Positions 15,580-23,660 of a stretch of 29,467 nt of DNA are shown here, piece by piece. Position 1 is the first letter of the stretch. Each line of letters starts with the position of its first letter. The notes under the pieces are model-generated. The model did not search any database. It was not told where the DNA came from and worked only from the letters and a program-made list of their open reading frames with translations. Source of the DNA: Sporomusaceae bacterium (GTDB lineage Bacteria; Bacillota_C; Negativicutes; Sporomusales_B; UBA7701); contig JALHDI010000037.1 in NCBI GenBank assembly GCA_022839045.1, forward strand, positions 1-29,467, in the 5' to 3' direction. The position numbers were made by a program, and so were the translations under genes.

Positions 15580-15972
15580 CTACACCTTATTCATCACAAT
15601 CTGCCTGGTGTACATTTCTCCTGAGCGGCGCTCCGCCTCGGACGGAACATGCTCGCGCGGTTCAAAATGCTTCAGGACTTGGCTGACACATTCTGCGCAT
15701 AACCGCCCTTCACTAATAGGGGCCTGGCAATTAGCGCAGGGATAGCTCACCGCGCCTTCCGAAATATGGCCTTTGCGGATCATTTGCATAATGATGTGCC
15801 GCTGAACGCCGGTAGCTTGGTGGATTTCCTCCAGGGTAGAGTTCTGGTGGTCCTCCAGATATTCGGCCACTTTCACCTCCGACTGCCACGTTTTTTGGCG
15901 GCACTCGGCGCATTGTTCGCTAAGGCTGGCGACGCAAACCTTGCCGCAGTCTTTACAATTAATTATCGCCAT
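15580..15972 (-). CDS. yvyF: YvyF-like flagellar operon protein (TIGR03826 type)
   Basis: A 130-aa protein. The N-terminal zinc ribbon (CKDCGKVCVA, then CAEC) is followed by a helical region that resembles a winged-helix segment (TLEEIHQATGVQRHIIMQMIRKG), and a second zinc ribbon has CANC and CAEC. This layout matches the YvyF family, which in Bacillus sits next to flgM; its role is thought to be in control of flagellar genes. It stands alone here, not beside flgM. A c-di-GMP-I riboswitch precedes it, fitting control of motility by c-di-GMP. The ribosome-binding site GAGAGGTGA lies within the end of the preceding 36-codon ORF. Confidence 0.8.
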   Translation of the reverse strand: MAIINCKDCGKVCVASLSEQCAECRQKTWQSEVKVAEYLEDHQNSTLEEIHQATGVQRHIIMQMIRKGHISEGAVSYPCANCQAPISEGRLCAECVSQVLKHFEPREHVPSEAERRSGEMYTRQIVMNKV

Positions 15973-15978
15973 CGGATT

Positions 15979-16089
15979 TCACCTCTCACTCGGCTGTTGT
16001 TCAGTCTGGTCTTGACCCTGACAAATATCCGCCAATTCCGGCCAATGATTGAGCGTTATTTGCGAAAAACCCGCCTTTGTCATCTTCAT
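15979..16089 (-). CDS. 36-aa ORF between riboswitch and yvyF, unknown
   Basis: ATG at 16089 with AAGAGGG just before it (a second in-frame ATG at 16083 has better spacing), reading 36 codons to a TGA that ends 6 bases before the yvyF-like start. The product is polar, ending in a Gln/Glu/Asp-rich tail (GQDQTEQQPSER), with no membrane segment or known motif. It starts 23 bases after the riboswitch terminator and its end contains the ribosome-binding site of yvyF, so it may couple translation. It could be a real small protein or a leader peptide. Confidence 0.4.
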   Translation of the reverse strand: MKMTKAGFSQITLNHWPELADICQGQDQTEQQPSER

Positions 16090-16111
16090 CCCTCTTTTCA
16101 CCGCTTTCGTG

Positions 16112-16137
16112 TATATAAAGCCAAGCTTTCGCCTGGC
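16112..16137 (-). terminator. expression-platform terminator of the riboswitch
   Basis: On the minus strand GCCAGGC-GAAA-GCTTGGC forms a 7-bp stem (one G-U pair) with a GNRA loop, followed by TTTATATA. It lies 22 bases after the c-di-GMP aptamer and before the yvyF-like gene, the normal place for a transcription-terminating expression platform. Confidence 0.75.
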
Positions 16138-16159
16138 CTGAACGCGTTCATCAGCTGGA

Positions 16160-16245
16160 ACGGCAACCTGGCGATCATGGACGGCTAGTCTTTAGACCCA
16201 CGGCTTTGCGTCCTTGCCTTTCGGCAAGTTTGCCCACTATGCGCT
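16160..16245 (-). promoter_or_regulatory. c-di-GMP-I (GEMM-I) riboswitch
   Basis: Read on the minus strand, the conserved GEMM-I elements occur in order: GGGCAAAC, a stem capped by the GAAA tetraloop (TTGCC-GAAA-GGCAA), GGACGCAAAGCC, GGGTCTAAAGAC, and TAGCC...ATGATCGCCAGGTTGCCG. This is the aptamer that binds c-di-GMP. A terminator hairpin follows at 16112-16137, then a 36-codon ORF and the yvyF-like gene. The aptamer begins about 23 bases after the pilZ stop codon, so it may be transcribed by read-through from pilZ or from a promoter inside it. I could not determine whether the ligand turns expression on or off. Confidence 0.9.
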
Positions 16246-16268
16246 TTTGTTCGCCTGGTTAAAGCATA

Positions 16269-16646
16269 CTACTCAGAATCCCGTGAACTGCCGGACGACA
16301 TAGGCAACGCCCCTTCACGGAGGCTTCGGCGCCAATGCCGGTAAATCGTCTGATCCAAGGCCGCCCGTGTTTCCGGGGCGATATCGAGGAACTTGCACCC
16401 GTAGAATGTACCTTCCCGCCATACAGGCGCCACTTTCACCGATATATTGCCCCATTCCGCGGGAAACTGCAGCAGGAACGGCGTGTTCTCAGGCATATCG
16501 GCCAAGCTCCCGAGAAGTACTCCGTCAAGGCTGACGTTGATCGCATTGGCCGTCCAACGACCCGCAGATTTGCCGTCACAGATTTCGACAGTCACCAACA
16601 AATCAGCGGCTACCCGGATAAAGCCGCGTCGTTCGGCAGTAGCCAC
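16269..16646 (-). CDS. PilZ-domain c-di-GMP-binding protein
   Basis: A 125-aa single PilZ domain. The N-terminal RRGFIR motif corresponds to the RxxxR ligand clamp, and NVSLDG (about residues 38-43) is the D/NxSxxG motif that completes the c-di-GMP site. The start is GTG with AGGTGG 7 bases before it. A stand-alone PilZ protein acts by binding a partner when c-di-GMP rises, often the flagellar motor or an enzyme. The next gene downstream on the strand is the yvyF-like flagellar gene behind a c-di-GMP riboswitch, so both a protein and an RNA receptor for the same messenger lie on one strand. Confidence 0.9.
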   Translation of the reverse strand: MATAERRGFIRVAADLLVTVEICDGKSAGRWTANAINVSLDGVLLGSLADMPENTPFLLQFPAEWGNISVKVAPVWREGTFYGCKFLDIAPETRAALDQTIYRHWRRSLREGALPMSSGSSRDSE

Positions 16647-16761
16647 TTGTCAACCACCTCTAAAGCTCAGAAGTTCAATCCGCGCTGTACCATGAATAGC
16701 CCAATCTAATGGCCATTGATTACTGATCTGATTTAAGTGTAACTTATCGCCAGGAAAGATG

Positions 16762-16789
16762 TGTTAAGATACGTTAATGTTTTTGTTAA
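16762..16789 (-). promoter_or_regulatory. PhoP-box-like repeats upstream of pilZ
   Basis: On the minus strand TTAACA, TTAACG and TTAACA occur with gaps of 6 and 4 bases, within the 4-6 range of Bacillus PhoP boxes. A GATAAG hexamer about 13 bases further on could be the -10. The array lies in the 213-bp gap between the GGDEF/HD-GYP stop and the pilZ start. Confidence 0.45.
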
Positions 16790-16859
16790 CATCTATAGAA
16801 GCTGCCGCCCCTCCTTGCCGTCTTCGCCGCTCGTCGACCCATACCGAGTCGGGCGACCT

Positions 16860-19220
16860 TCACGCCGCGCGGGTATCCGCCAATACCGCGAAAAACAGCT
16901 CCAGCAGTCTGGGGTCGAACTGGCTGCCGGCGCACTTCCTGAGTTCGGCCATGGCCTCCTCCGGCGTCATCGCCTTGCGGTACGGCCGGTCATTCGTCAT
17001 GGCGTCGTAGGCGTCGACGATGGCGAGAATACGGCACTCCACCGGAATATCCTCGCCCGACAAGCCCAAGGGGTATCCCTTGCCGTCCCACCGCTCGTGA
17101 TGCTTCAAAATCCAATCGGCGATCGGCGCAAGTTCATCCGATCCCTTCGCAATCCGGTGGCCGATTTCGGCGTGGAGCTGCATCGTCAGCCACTCCTCGC
17201 GGTCAAGCGGGCCTTTCTTGTTGAGAATCGCATCCGGTATCCCCACCTTGCCGATATCGTGAAACTGGGCAAACAACTCGATATCAAGGAGGCTCGTAAT
17301 CTTGACGTTCGCCTTCTCGGCCAGCGCCAGAACCAGCGTCTGCATCCGGCTGGCATGGCCTTCGGTGATGAAGTCCCTGGCCGCCAGCATGTCCTTCAGC
17401 GTGTTCAGCAGTGTCCCCTGGCGGCCGACGGCCTGGCGAAGCTTCTCCCTGTACATGAACCGGTCGGCCTGCTTCAGCAACTCATGCATATCGTAATTCG
17501 GCCCCTTGGCCAACGCATAGCCAGCCGACAATTGCAACGGCAGCCGCGCAGACTTGCGGCGGGGATTCTTTGCCTTCACGGCTTTCTTCAGGCGGGCTAT
17601 GGCCCCGGTTATCTCCTGCTCGCTGACATTAGGCAGCACGGCGGCGAATTCATCGCCGCCGATCCGCGCCACCACCTGATCGGGAAATGTTTGCCGCAAC
17701 AAATCGGCCGTAGTCTTGAGCATAACGTCACCGGCGTCGTTGCCGAGAGTATCGTTGACGACCTTCAGCCCGTCCACGTCGACGACAACCAGGCCAAGAG
17801 TCCTGACATCCCCGTTCGCCAAACCCTTCAGGTAATCGTTGAAATAAAAGCGGTTGTACAGATCGGTCAAACCGTCGTGGAAACTCTGGTATCTCAGGCT
17901 CTCTTCCGCTGCCCGCCGTTCCGAAATATCGCGGATAATGCCCTCCGTGCCCATAACTCCGTATTCATCGAAACACGGATGGCTGCTCACCGAAACCGGC
18001 AAACCATCCCCCGGTTTCTTCCGCAATACCCCGGAAAAATCGGCGACATGGCCGTTTTGCAGCAACTTATGCGAATAACTGGCCCAATCCTGGCGATTGT
18101 CCCACAGGGAACGCACCGGGCAGCCGATAATCTCCTCGGCCGACAGGTATCCGAGCATCCGGACAAGGGCTGCGTTGGCAAGAACGATAAGCCCCTTATC
18201 ATCGGTCCGGAAAAAACCGTCGACCATATTATCCATGAGATTTGTGTAATCTCTTTCGGTCGCGCGCAGCGAGGCCTCGGTCAAATAGACGCTGCGAAAC
18301 TGCCGCCAAAGAGCGTAGGACAAAAGGATCGCCAAAACGGTCACGGCAAGCGCGGCAAGATGATAATCACCGCGCTTCGCGTAAACGTCGCCGAGAGCAT
18401 CGTTCTTGATGACGGAAACAGCTACGACGAGAGGGAATGCGTCCAGGGCGCGGTAAGCCCCGAGATTAGTCACCGAGGAAAAGAAGCCGGGTGACTCGAA
18501 CACCCCGGATCGTTCGCCGCGCCCAATCCGCGCAAAAATCTCATGCTGATGGACGGTTGTGTCCAGCAGAATATTCTGGCGCGTGGTCGAAGCCAGCACG
18601 GCCCCATCCTGCCGCATGACGAGGATACTGTTGCCGCTGCCCATGTCCATTTGGCTGAAGAACCGCGAGAAATACTTGGGATCCAGGCCAATCGACACCA
18701 CCCCGGCAAAGCCGCCGTCACTGCTGTCGAGCCTGCGGCTCAGGAAGATCGTATTGCTGCCCGTAGACTGGGCAATCACCGGCAAAGCGACATGAAGCCC
18801 CGCGTTGGCGGAGCTGAGTTGGGCGCGGAAATGCTCGCGGTGGCTGATATTGATATCGGCGGTCAACGGCTTGGCGCTGAACTGCAAATACCCCGCCGGA
18901 TCGGTCAAGGCAACCTGATTTATGAGTCTATCCGTGCTGAACGTCCTAAGCAACGCCAATGTCTCGGGGCGCAGCGAACCGTGCGCTTCGTGCTCGACCT
19001 TCATGAACATGAGGACATTGTTCGCCTCCCGAAACCTGCTGTCGACGAATTCCTCCAGCGCCCGGGCGAGGTTGGTGTTTTCAGCGTTAATCTGGGATAA
19101 TCGCGTTTCGATATCACGCCGGAACATCCGTTCCGCCGAGAAAAATGCTGCTACCATCGTCGTCAGGACGAAGCAGACTATGGCCGCGGTAATAAAGCGA
19201 AACCGCTTATTTATCGGCAT
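16860..19220 (-). CDS. membrane GGDEF/HD-GYP protein (c-di-GMP synthesis and breakdown)
   Basis: About 786 aa. The order is: TM1 about 10-28; an extracytoplasmic Cache-like sensor to about 280; TM2 about 290-310; a PAS domain about 325-440; GGDEF about 450-605 with an intact GGDEF signature (ARIGGDEFAAV); and HD-GYP from about 610 with HDIGKVGIPD and HHERWDGKGYP, both intact. So it can in principle make c-di-GMP and hydrolyse it. The RxxD inhibitory site before GGDEF is absent (FPDQ at that place). I prefer the ATG at 19220, with AGAGGATGG before it; the ATG at 19229 abuts the same site. It is the only c-di-GMP enzyme in the window and is preceded by PhoP-box-like repeats. Confidence 0.93.
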   Translation of the reverse strand: MPINKRFRFITAAIVCFVLTTMVAAFFSAERMFRRDIETRLSQINAENTNLARALEEFVDSRFREANNVLMFMKVEHEAHGSLRPETLALLRTFSTDRLINQVALTDPAGYLQFSAKPLTADINISHREHFRAQLSSANAGLHVALPVIAQSTGSNTIFLSRRLDSSDGGFAGVVSIGLDPKYFSRFFSQMDMGSGNSILVMRQDGAVLASTTRQNILLDTTVHQHEIFARIGRGERSGVFESPGFFSSVTNLGAYRALDAFPLVVAVSVIKNDALGDVYAKRGDYHLAALAVTVLAILLSYALWRQFRSVYLTEASLRATERDYTNLMDNMVDGFFRTDDKGLIVLANAALVRMLGYLSAEEIIGCPVRSLWDNRQDWASYSHKLLQNGHVADFSGVLRKKPGDGLPVSVSSHPCFDEYGVMGTEGIIRDISERRAAEESLRYQSFHDGLTDLYNRFYFNDYLKGLANGDVRTLGLVVVDVDGLKVVNDTLGNDAGDVMLKTTADLLRQTFPDQVVARIGGDEFAAVLPNVSEQEITGAIARLKKAVKAKNPRRKSARLPLQLSAGYALAKGPNYDMHELLKQADRFMYREKLRQAVGRQGTLLNTLKDMLAARDFITEGHASRMQTLVLALAEKANVKITSLLDIELFAQFHDIGKVGIPDAILNKKGPLDREEWLTMQLHAEIGHRIAKGSDELAPIADWILKHHERWDGKGYPLGLSGEDIPVECRILAIVDAYDAMTNDRPYRKAMTPEEAMAELRKCAGSQFDPRLLELFFAVLADTRAA

Positions 19221-19381
19221 TCTAACCATCCTCTGCAGACGACTAAAGTATCCCGGAAGTCATTCGGGGCCCGGAAAAAATCGGCAGCTTACAACTGCTA
19301 AGCCGCCCACCATCAGCACCTTCCTCTTATGAATACCTTTTCCCCGCGGGACTTTTTCTCCTGCCCTGAAACGGCCGCCAA

Positions 19382-19409
19382 TGTTAAGTCTGTGTTAGCT
19401 TTTGGTTAA
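19382..19409 (-). promoter_or_regulatory. PhoP-box-like repeats upstream of the GGDEF/HD-GYP gene
   Basis: On the minus strand TTAACC (19404-19409), CTAACA (19393-19398) and TTAACA (19382-19387) repeat with exactly 11-bp spacing, about 160 bases before the gene. I find no convincing -10 at the expected distance, which lowers confidence. Confidence 0.45.
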
Positions 19410-19470
19410 TTTTGTCGACACTCCTGTGCAAAAGCAACTATCCGCGTCTCCCGCCTCCTGGCCGTGAGAG

Positions 19471-20121
19471 TTAATCCAGCCTTATTGTGGACAAATCGCC
19501 GGCGACGACGAATTCGGCCTCAGTCTTAGCCCTCACGTCCTCAACCGTCGCTTCCGGGGCCAACTCCTTGAGCAAAAGCCCCTTCTCCGTCACCGCGAAG
19601 ACGCACAGGTTAGTAACGATGATATCCACCACTCTGCTGCCCGTCAGCGGCAGGCTGCACTTTCTCAATATCTTGGGGCTTCCGTCTTTAGCCGTATGCT
19701 CCATAGCGACGACCACCTTTTTGGACCCTACTACGAGGTCCATCGCCCCGCCCATGCCCGGCACCAGTTTCCCGGGCACCATCCAATTGGCCAGATTTCC
19801 CTCCTGGTCGACCTCCAGCGCCCCGAGAACGGTCACATCCACGTGGCCGCCACGGATGATCGCGAACGACATGGCGCTATCGAACACGGCGCCGCCGGCA
19901 GCAATCGAAACCGGTTTGCCGCCCGCATTCGTCAAATCCGCATCGGCCTGTCCCTGCAAGGGAGACAAGCCGACGAACCCATTTTCCGACTGCAGGATGA
20001 CCTTCACGCCGGCCGGCAGAAAATCGGCCGCCAATATAGGGATACCGATGCCTAGATTGACGACATAGCCATCCTTGAACTCCTGGGCCACCCTTTTGGC
20101 AATTACTGTTTTGGCATCCAT
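19471..20121 (-). CDS. atoA: 3-oxoacid CoA-transferase subunit B
   Basis: A 216-aa beta subunit of a class I CoA-transferase. The catalytic glutamate is E46 in the SENG motif, which forms the acyl-glutamyl-CoA intermediate. The GIGIP segment near residue 24 and the GGAMDLV segment near 125 are family features. It starts 11 bases after the alpha subunit stop and is the last gene of the operon. In context it would move CoA between the acyl-CoA and the acetoacetate released by the BKACE enzyme, or to acetate. The acyl specificity cannot be read from the sequence. Confidence 0.93.
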   Translation of the reverse strand: MDAKTVIAKRVAQEFKDGYVVNLGIGIPILAADFLPAGVKVILQSENGFVGLSPLQGQADADLTNAGGKPVSIAAGGAVFDSAMSFAIIRGGHVDVTVLGALEVDQEGNLANWMVPGKLVPGMGGAMDLVVGSKKVVVAMEHTAKDGSPKILRKCSLPLTGSRVVDIIVTNLCVFAVTEKGLLLKELAPEATVEDVRAKTEAEFVVAGDLSTIRLD

Positions 20122-20132
20122 TTCTCTGCCCC

Positions 20133-20780
20133 CTAACCTTGAACAATCCAGTCTACGAATAGTCCGGGCGTCATTACCTCGTCCGGGTCTATTCGCCCTG
20201 CGTCGACGATCATTTCGGCCTCCACGATAACTACATCGGCCGCTGTTGCCATCAGCGGATTGAAGTTGCGGGCTGACCTGCGGTATACCAGATTCCCGGC
20301 GGTATCCGCCTTATACGCCTTCAGCAACGCGACATCGGCCTTCAGCGGCTTCTCCAACAGGTACTCCTTGCCGTCTACTTTTATCACTTCTTTCCCCTCG
20401 GCGACCAGCGTCCCGATACCCGTGGGGGTGAGTATGCCGCCAAGGCCGGCGCCGCCTGCGCGAATCCGCTCCGCGAGCGTTCCCTGGGGAACCAGCTCGA
20501 CGCTTAGCCCGCCGCTGTTCATCTGCCGGCCCGTCTCGGGATTGGTGCCGATATGGGATACTATGACCCGCCTCAGCCTGTTGTTCACGACAAGCTTACC
20601 GATCCCCTTTTCTGGCGTCGCGGTATCGTTGGCAATCACGGTAAGCCTATCCGTGCCTTTCTGCAGCAATGCATCTATCAGCCTCGCCGGCGTCCCCACG
20701 GCGAGAAAACCGCCGATCATCACGGTCATGCCGCCCTCAACCGCGTCGAGGGCCTTATCAATTGTGCTGACTTTGTCCAT
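20133..20780 (-). CDS. atoD: 3-oxoacid CoA-transferase subunit A
   Basis: A 215-aa alpha subunit of the same CoA-transferase. Family features are the N-terminal [11 protein letters not shown] loop, VIANDTA, and the [16 protein letters not shown] segment. The length matches AtoD/ScoA. The ATG has CGGAGG at 6 bases. A 13-bp hairpin lies in the 60-bp gap that separates it from the dehydrogenase gene upstream, which may adjust the relative amounts of the two messages. Confidence 0.93.
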   Translation of the reverse strand: MDKVSTIDKALDAVEGGMTVMIGGFLAVGTPARLIDALLQKGTDRLTVIANDTATPEKGIGKLVVNNRLRRVIVSHIGTNPETGRQMNSGGLSVELVPQGTLAERIRAGGAGLGGILTPTGIGTLVAEGKEVIKVDGKEYLLEKPLKADVALLKAYKADTAGNLVYRRSARNFNPLMATAADVVIVEAEMIVDAGRIDPDEVMTPGLFVDWIVQG

Positions 20781-20806
20781 CTTGTCCTCCGGATTTGTTT
20801 ATTAAC

Positions 20807-20836
20807 CGGAGAAGCCGGATTGCTCCGGCTTCTCCG
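20807..20836. repeat. intercistronic 13-bp hairpin
   Basis: CGGAGAAGCCGGA pairs exactly with TCCGGCTTCTCCG across TTGC, directly after the stop of the dehydrogenase gene (minus strand). No T-run follows on the minus strand, so it is better seen as an RNA-stabilising or attenuating hairpin than as a full terminator. Confidence 0.7.
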
Positions 20837-20840
20837 CTTA

Positions 20841-21899
20841 TCACAGGGTCACCTGGACGTCCTTGGCGTACCGTTCCAGCAGCGCGTCGAAACGACTCAA
20901 GCAGGTGAAATCGTTTACCCCTCTTCTGTTTTGGGCCTCGGTCACCAGCTCGACGACCTTGTCGTTGAAAGGTGTCTGGACACCGCTTTCGCGCCCCTTC
21001 CGGCAGACGATGCCGTTTATATAGTCAATCTCGCAGGCGCGGCCCTTTTCGAGATCTTGCAGCATACTGGCTTTCAGTTTGACATGCTGGCCCCATATCT
21101 TTTTGTAAAGAGGCATTTTCGCGGGGATTGCCCCGGGATCCTGAAATTCGAAGAATTCCATATCCTCCCCCTGCATTTTTGCCATCCGGACACCCTGTGC
21201 ATGGCTGACTTTGATACACTCGTCGGCGATGAAGGCCACGCAGGTCATGGCCTTGGGATCGGCCAGCACGTCCCCGAAGGTGCACCCCAAAGCGGCCGAC
21301 ATGCCGCTGAAAGTGGCGTTCATCAACACCTTGGCCCAGCGGATACCGAGAAGATTCGTCAAGACTTCCGTATTCCCCACACATTGCAGGTATTCTTGCA
21401 CCGCCGTCAGGCGGGGACGGACGACGCCATCCAGCTCGCCGATTTCAAAAGCGAATTTCCGGACCGCTTCCTGGGTGGTTGTCAGCATCGAAACGCCCGG
21501 CTTTAGCCAGGTGGCGCCGAAACCCACCGCCCCTCCGATTGTCCTCTCCCGGCCCACGGCCTCGGCCACGCTTTCTTCGGGGATGCCGTTCTGCAGCGTG
21601 CAGACAATGCTTTCCTCATGCAAAAAAGGCAGCAGATTCTTCAATACCACGGGGTTGGCCGTCTGCTTATTGAGCAGGAACACCAGATCGTACTTCCCGG
21701 CCATTTGCTCCGGCGTATACGCCCGCACCGGCACATTCAGCTCCATAAAGCCTGTGATCGTTGCGCCCGCGGCGTTGAGCGCCGCCACATTCTCCTCGCT
21801 GGCGTCAATCAGGTCGACGCTTTTTCCCCTATGATTCATCAATGCCCCGATAATGGTTCCCAGAGATCCCACGCCGATAATTGCGGCTCGCATAATCAT
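20841..21899 (-). CDS. ketopantoate-reductase-like dehydrogenase, copy 1
   Basis: About 352 aa, of the PanE/ApbA fold. The N-terminal Rossmann motif is GVGSLG. Ketopantoate reductase signatures are present: TLQNGIPEE (Asn), KVLMNATFSG (catalytic Lys and Asn) and EIDYINGIV (catalytic Glu). The second strand ends in an aspartate (VDLID), which favours NAD+ over NADP+ and hence oxidation. It is a close paralogue of the gene at 23687. The start is set at the ATG at 21899, with GGGAG just before it; ATG at 21893 would match the paralogue's N-terminus. In this operon it probably oxidises a hydroxy acid rather than making pantoate. Confidence 0.85.
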   Translation of the reverse strand: MIMRAAIIGVGSLGTIIGALMNHRGKSVDLIDASEENVAALNAAGATITGFMELNVPVRAYTPEQMAGKYDLVFLLNKQTANPVVLKNLLPFLHEESIVCTLQNGIPEESVAEAVGRERTIGGAVGFGATWLKPGVSMLTTTQEAVRKFAFEIGELDGVVRPRLTAVQEYLQCVGNTEVLTNLLGIRWAKVLMNATFSGMSAALGCTFGDVLADPKAMTCVAFIADECIKVSHAQGVRMAKMQGEDMEFFEFQDPGAIPAKMPLYKKIWGQHVKLKASMLQDLEKGRACEIDYINGIVCRKGRESGVQTPFNDKVVELVTEAQNRRGVNDFTCLSRFDALLERYAKDVQVTL

Positions 21900-21913
21900 T
21901 CGTCTCCCTGCTG

Positions 21914-23488
21914 TCATTTTGCCGCCGGTTTGGCGGCAAGCGACACCTTTTCATGGGCCGTTTCGTCAGACTCTTGCCGGATACGCAGGGCAACCTCCCG
22001 CGTCGACGGACTCACATCGGCTTCGAAATACGCTTCGTACGCCTCCTTGGGCGGGGCGTCGGTCATGAATACGACTATCAGCACGGCGACAAGCGACACG
22101 GCGGCCCCGACGGCGAACGGGTTGGTAGCATCCATTACCTTCGCGATAACATAGCCGGCCGCGCCGACGAAGACGCCGGCATAGGCCCCGGCCCTGTTCA
22201 TCCTCTTCCAGAAGAGGCCGAACCAGACCGGCCACATGAACGCCGCGCCGAAAGCGCCATACACGTAAGTGAAGCCCATCGCCAGAAGCATCGGCGGTTT
22301 TATCGCGCTGACGACCGCCAAAACGCCGAGCAGGAACACGGAAATCCGCAGATGCTTCGTCGCTTTGGCCTCGTCCATTTCGCGGTTGGGGAAGAGAGCG
22401 CGGTATATATCGTAATAAATGGATGTCCCGCAGTGGAGCAGCATCGAATTAGCCGTGGAAACGGACGCCGCCATAATGGCGATCAAAGTCATGGCGCCCA
22501 CGAACGGCGGAGCGTACTGCTGGACGATAAGCGGCATGATATAGTCGGTGGTCTTGCCGACCGGAAGGCTGGGCAGCAAAGCCTTTGCCCCGAGGCCGAT
22601 GATTATCAGGCAAATAAAAATGGGGATCAGCGCGATTACCGTCCACATCATCTGCAGCACGGCCGCCTTGGCGTTTTTGGGAGCCATGAAGCGGGCGATC
22701 CAATGCGGAGCCACCGAAGCCCCCAAGGCATTGGCCATGAAAATAGCCATCAGCGCGCCCCAGCCGAAGCTGCCCTCCGGCGTGAGCATGATTCCCGCCG
22801 TGATCGGCGGCCCGCCGACGTTGACCGGGGCAGTGGTTACGGCCACCGCGTCGATAATATTGCCGATGCCCCCCGTCGCCGACAGGACGGCGCCCAGGCC
22901 GAACGCCAGACCGATGAGAATCAGGATGGCGTTGACGGTGTCAGTAGCCGCCACCGACCAGAAACCGCCCAGACAGGTCATGAGCAGAAACACCAGGAAG
23001 CCGAAAATCGCCCACTCATAAGGAATTCCGGTAATAGTATTGAAAACGATGCCAAAACCGACCACCTGCAGGTGGGAAAAGATAAAATAACCGACAAACA
23101 TGAGAACCGCAACAATAATTTGCAGGCTGCTGACCTTCTGGAAAGGCTCGTAGCGCATGCGGATGAATTCCGGGAAAGTCCGCGCCGGTATTTCCGGCCG
23201 CCGGACCTTATAGGCGAGCATCGGCATGATCGCCGTGGCCAGGAACCAGCCCGCCACCCAGCCGATTATCGCCGCCACGCCGGTGCGGTAAAGAAACCCG
23301 GGGACACCCATGACGGATGCGACACTGACCCAGGTGGCGACAGATGTGCCGATGCCGATGAACAGTCCCATCCGGTGGCCGCCGGTGGTAAAGTCGGATA
23401 AGCTTTCCACTTGTTGGGAGCTTTTCCAGGCCGTCCAGGCCAAAAAAACAATATAAAAGCCGAAAACTATGATGTAGGAAATATCCAT
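21914..23488 (-). CDS. sodium:solute symporter (SSS family)
   Basis: A 524-aa membrane protein with about 13 hydrophobic segments and the SSS pattern: an N-terminal helix, SLSDFTTGGHRMG, then GTSVATWVSVASVMG, the region of the unwound sodium-site helix, and a later FVGAMTLIAIMAASVSTANS segment with the Ser/Thr of the second sodium site. It imports an unknown organic solute, probably the hydroxy or keto acid handled by the enzymes around it. The ATG follows the TAA of the 49-aa partner gene with no gap except one shared ribosome-binding site (AAGGAGG) inside that gene, so translation is coupled. Its 3' end reaches the PanE-like gene that follows. Confidence 0.92.
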   Translation of the reverse strand: MDISYIIVFGFYIVFLAWTAWKSSQQVESLSDFTTGGHRMGLFIGIGTSVATWVSVASVMGVPGFLYRTGVAAIIGWVAGWFLATAIMPMLAYKVRRPEIPARTFPEFIRMRYEPFQKVSSLQIIVAVLMFVGYFIFSHLQVVGFGIVFNTITGIPYEWAIFGFLVFLLMTCLGGFWSVAATDTVNAILILIGLAFGLGAVLSATGGIGNIIDAVAVTTAPVNVGGPPITAGIMLTPEGSFGWGALMAIFMANALGASVAPHWIARFMAPKNAKAAVLQMMWTVIALIPIFICLIIIGLGAKALLPSLPVGKTTDYIMPLIVQQYAPPFVGAMTLIAIMAASVSTANSMLLHCGTSIYYDIYRALFPNREMDEAKATKHLRISVFLLGVLAVVSAIKPPMLLAMGFTYVYGAFGAAFMWPVWFGLFWKRMNRAGAYAGVFVGAAGYVIAKVMDATNPFAVGAAVSLVAVLIVVFMTDAPPKEAYEAYFEADVSPSTREVALRIRQESDETAHEKVSLAAKPAAK

Positions 23489-23638
23489 TTATTTCGCCTC
23501 CTTCTTTTCATAACTGAACAAACTGCCCGTCGCTCCCCACCGTTTGACGCCGGACGCCTCTATCTTCGTGCACAGGATCAAAGCGACAACTAACACGAAC
23601 AAAATGCTGCATCCCCAGAACATAAACGCTATAGCCAC
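23489..23638 (-). CDS. 49-aa single-pass membrane partner of the symporter
   Basis: GTG start at 23638 behind a strong GGGGGAGG, reading 49 codons to a TAA that directly abuts the symporter ATG. The product has one hydrophobic helix (about residues 2-24, FMFWGCSILFVLVVALIL) followed by a charged, mostly basic cytoplasmic tail. SSS transporters often have a small membrane partner encoded just upstream, as YhdT does with PanF, and the position and coupling here fit that. It may be needed for assembly or stability of the symporter. Confidence 0.75.
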   Translation of the reverse strand: MAIAFMFWGCSILFVLVVALILCTKIEASGVKRWGATGSLFSYEKKEAK

Positions 23639-23660
23639 TAAACTCACCTCCCCCTTTTAC

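Noticed and set aside
16761..18494. Plus-strand open frame of 577 codons opposite the GGDEF/HD-GYP gene
   Set aside because: It is antisense to a gene with clear GGDEF and HD-GYP motifs, has no ribosome-binding site and encodes no recognisable domain; GC-rich third positions keep the opposite frame open.
21953..23401. Plus-strand open frame of 482 codons opposite the symporter
   Set aside because: The product is extremely rich in His, Arg, Asp and Gln with no domain, as expected from the complement of a hydrophobic membrane-protein gene.
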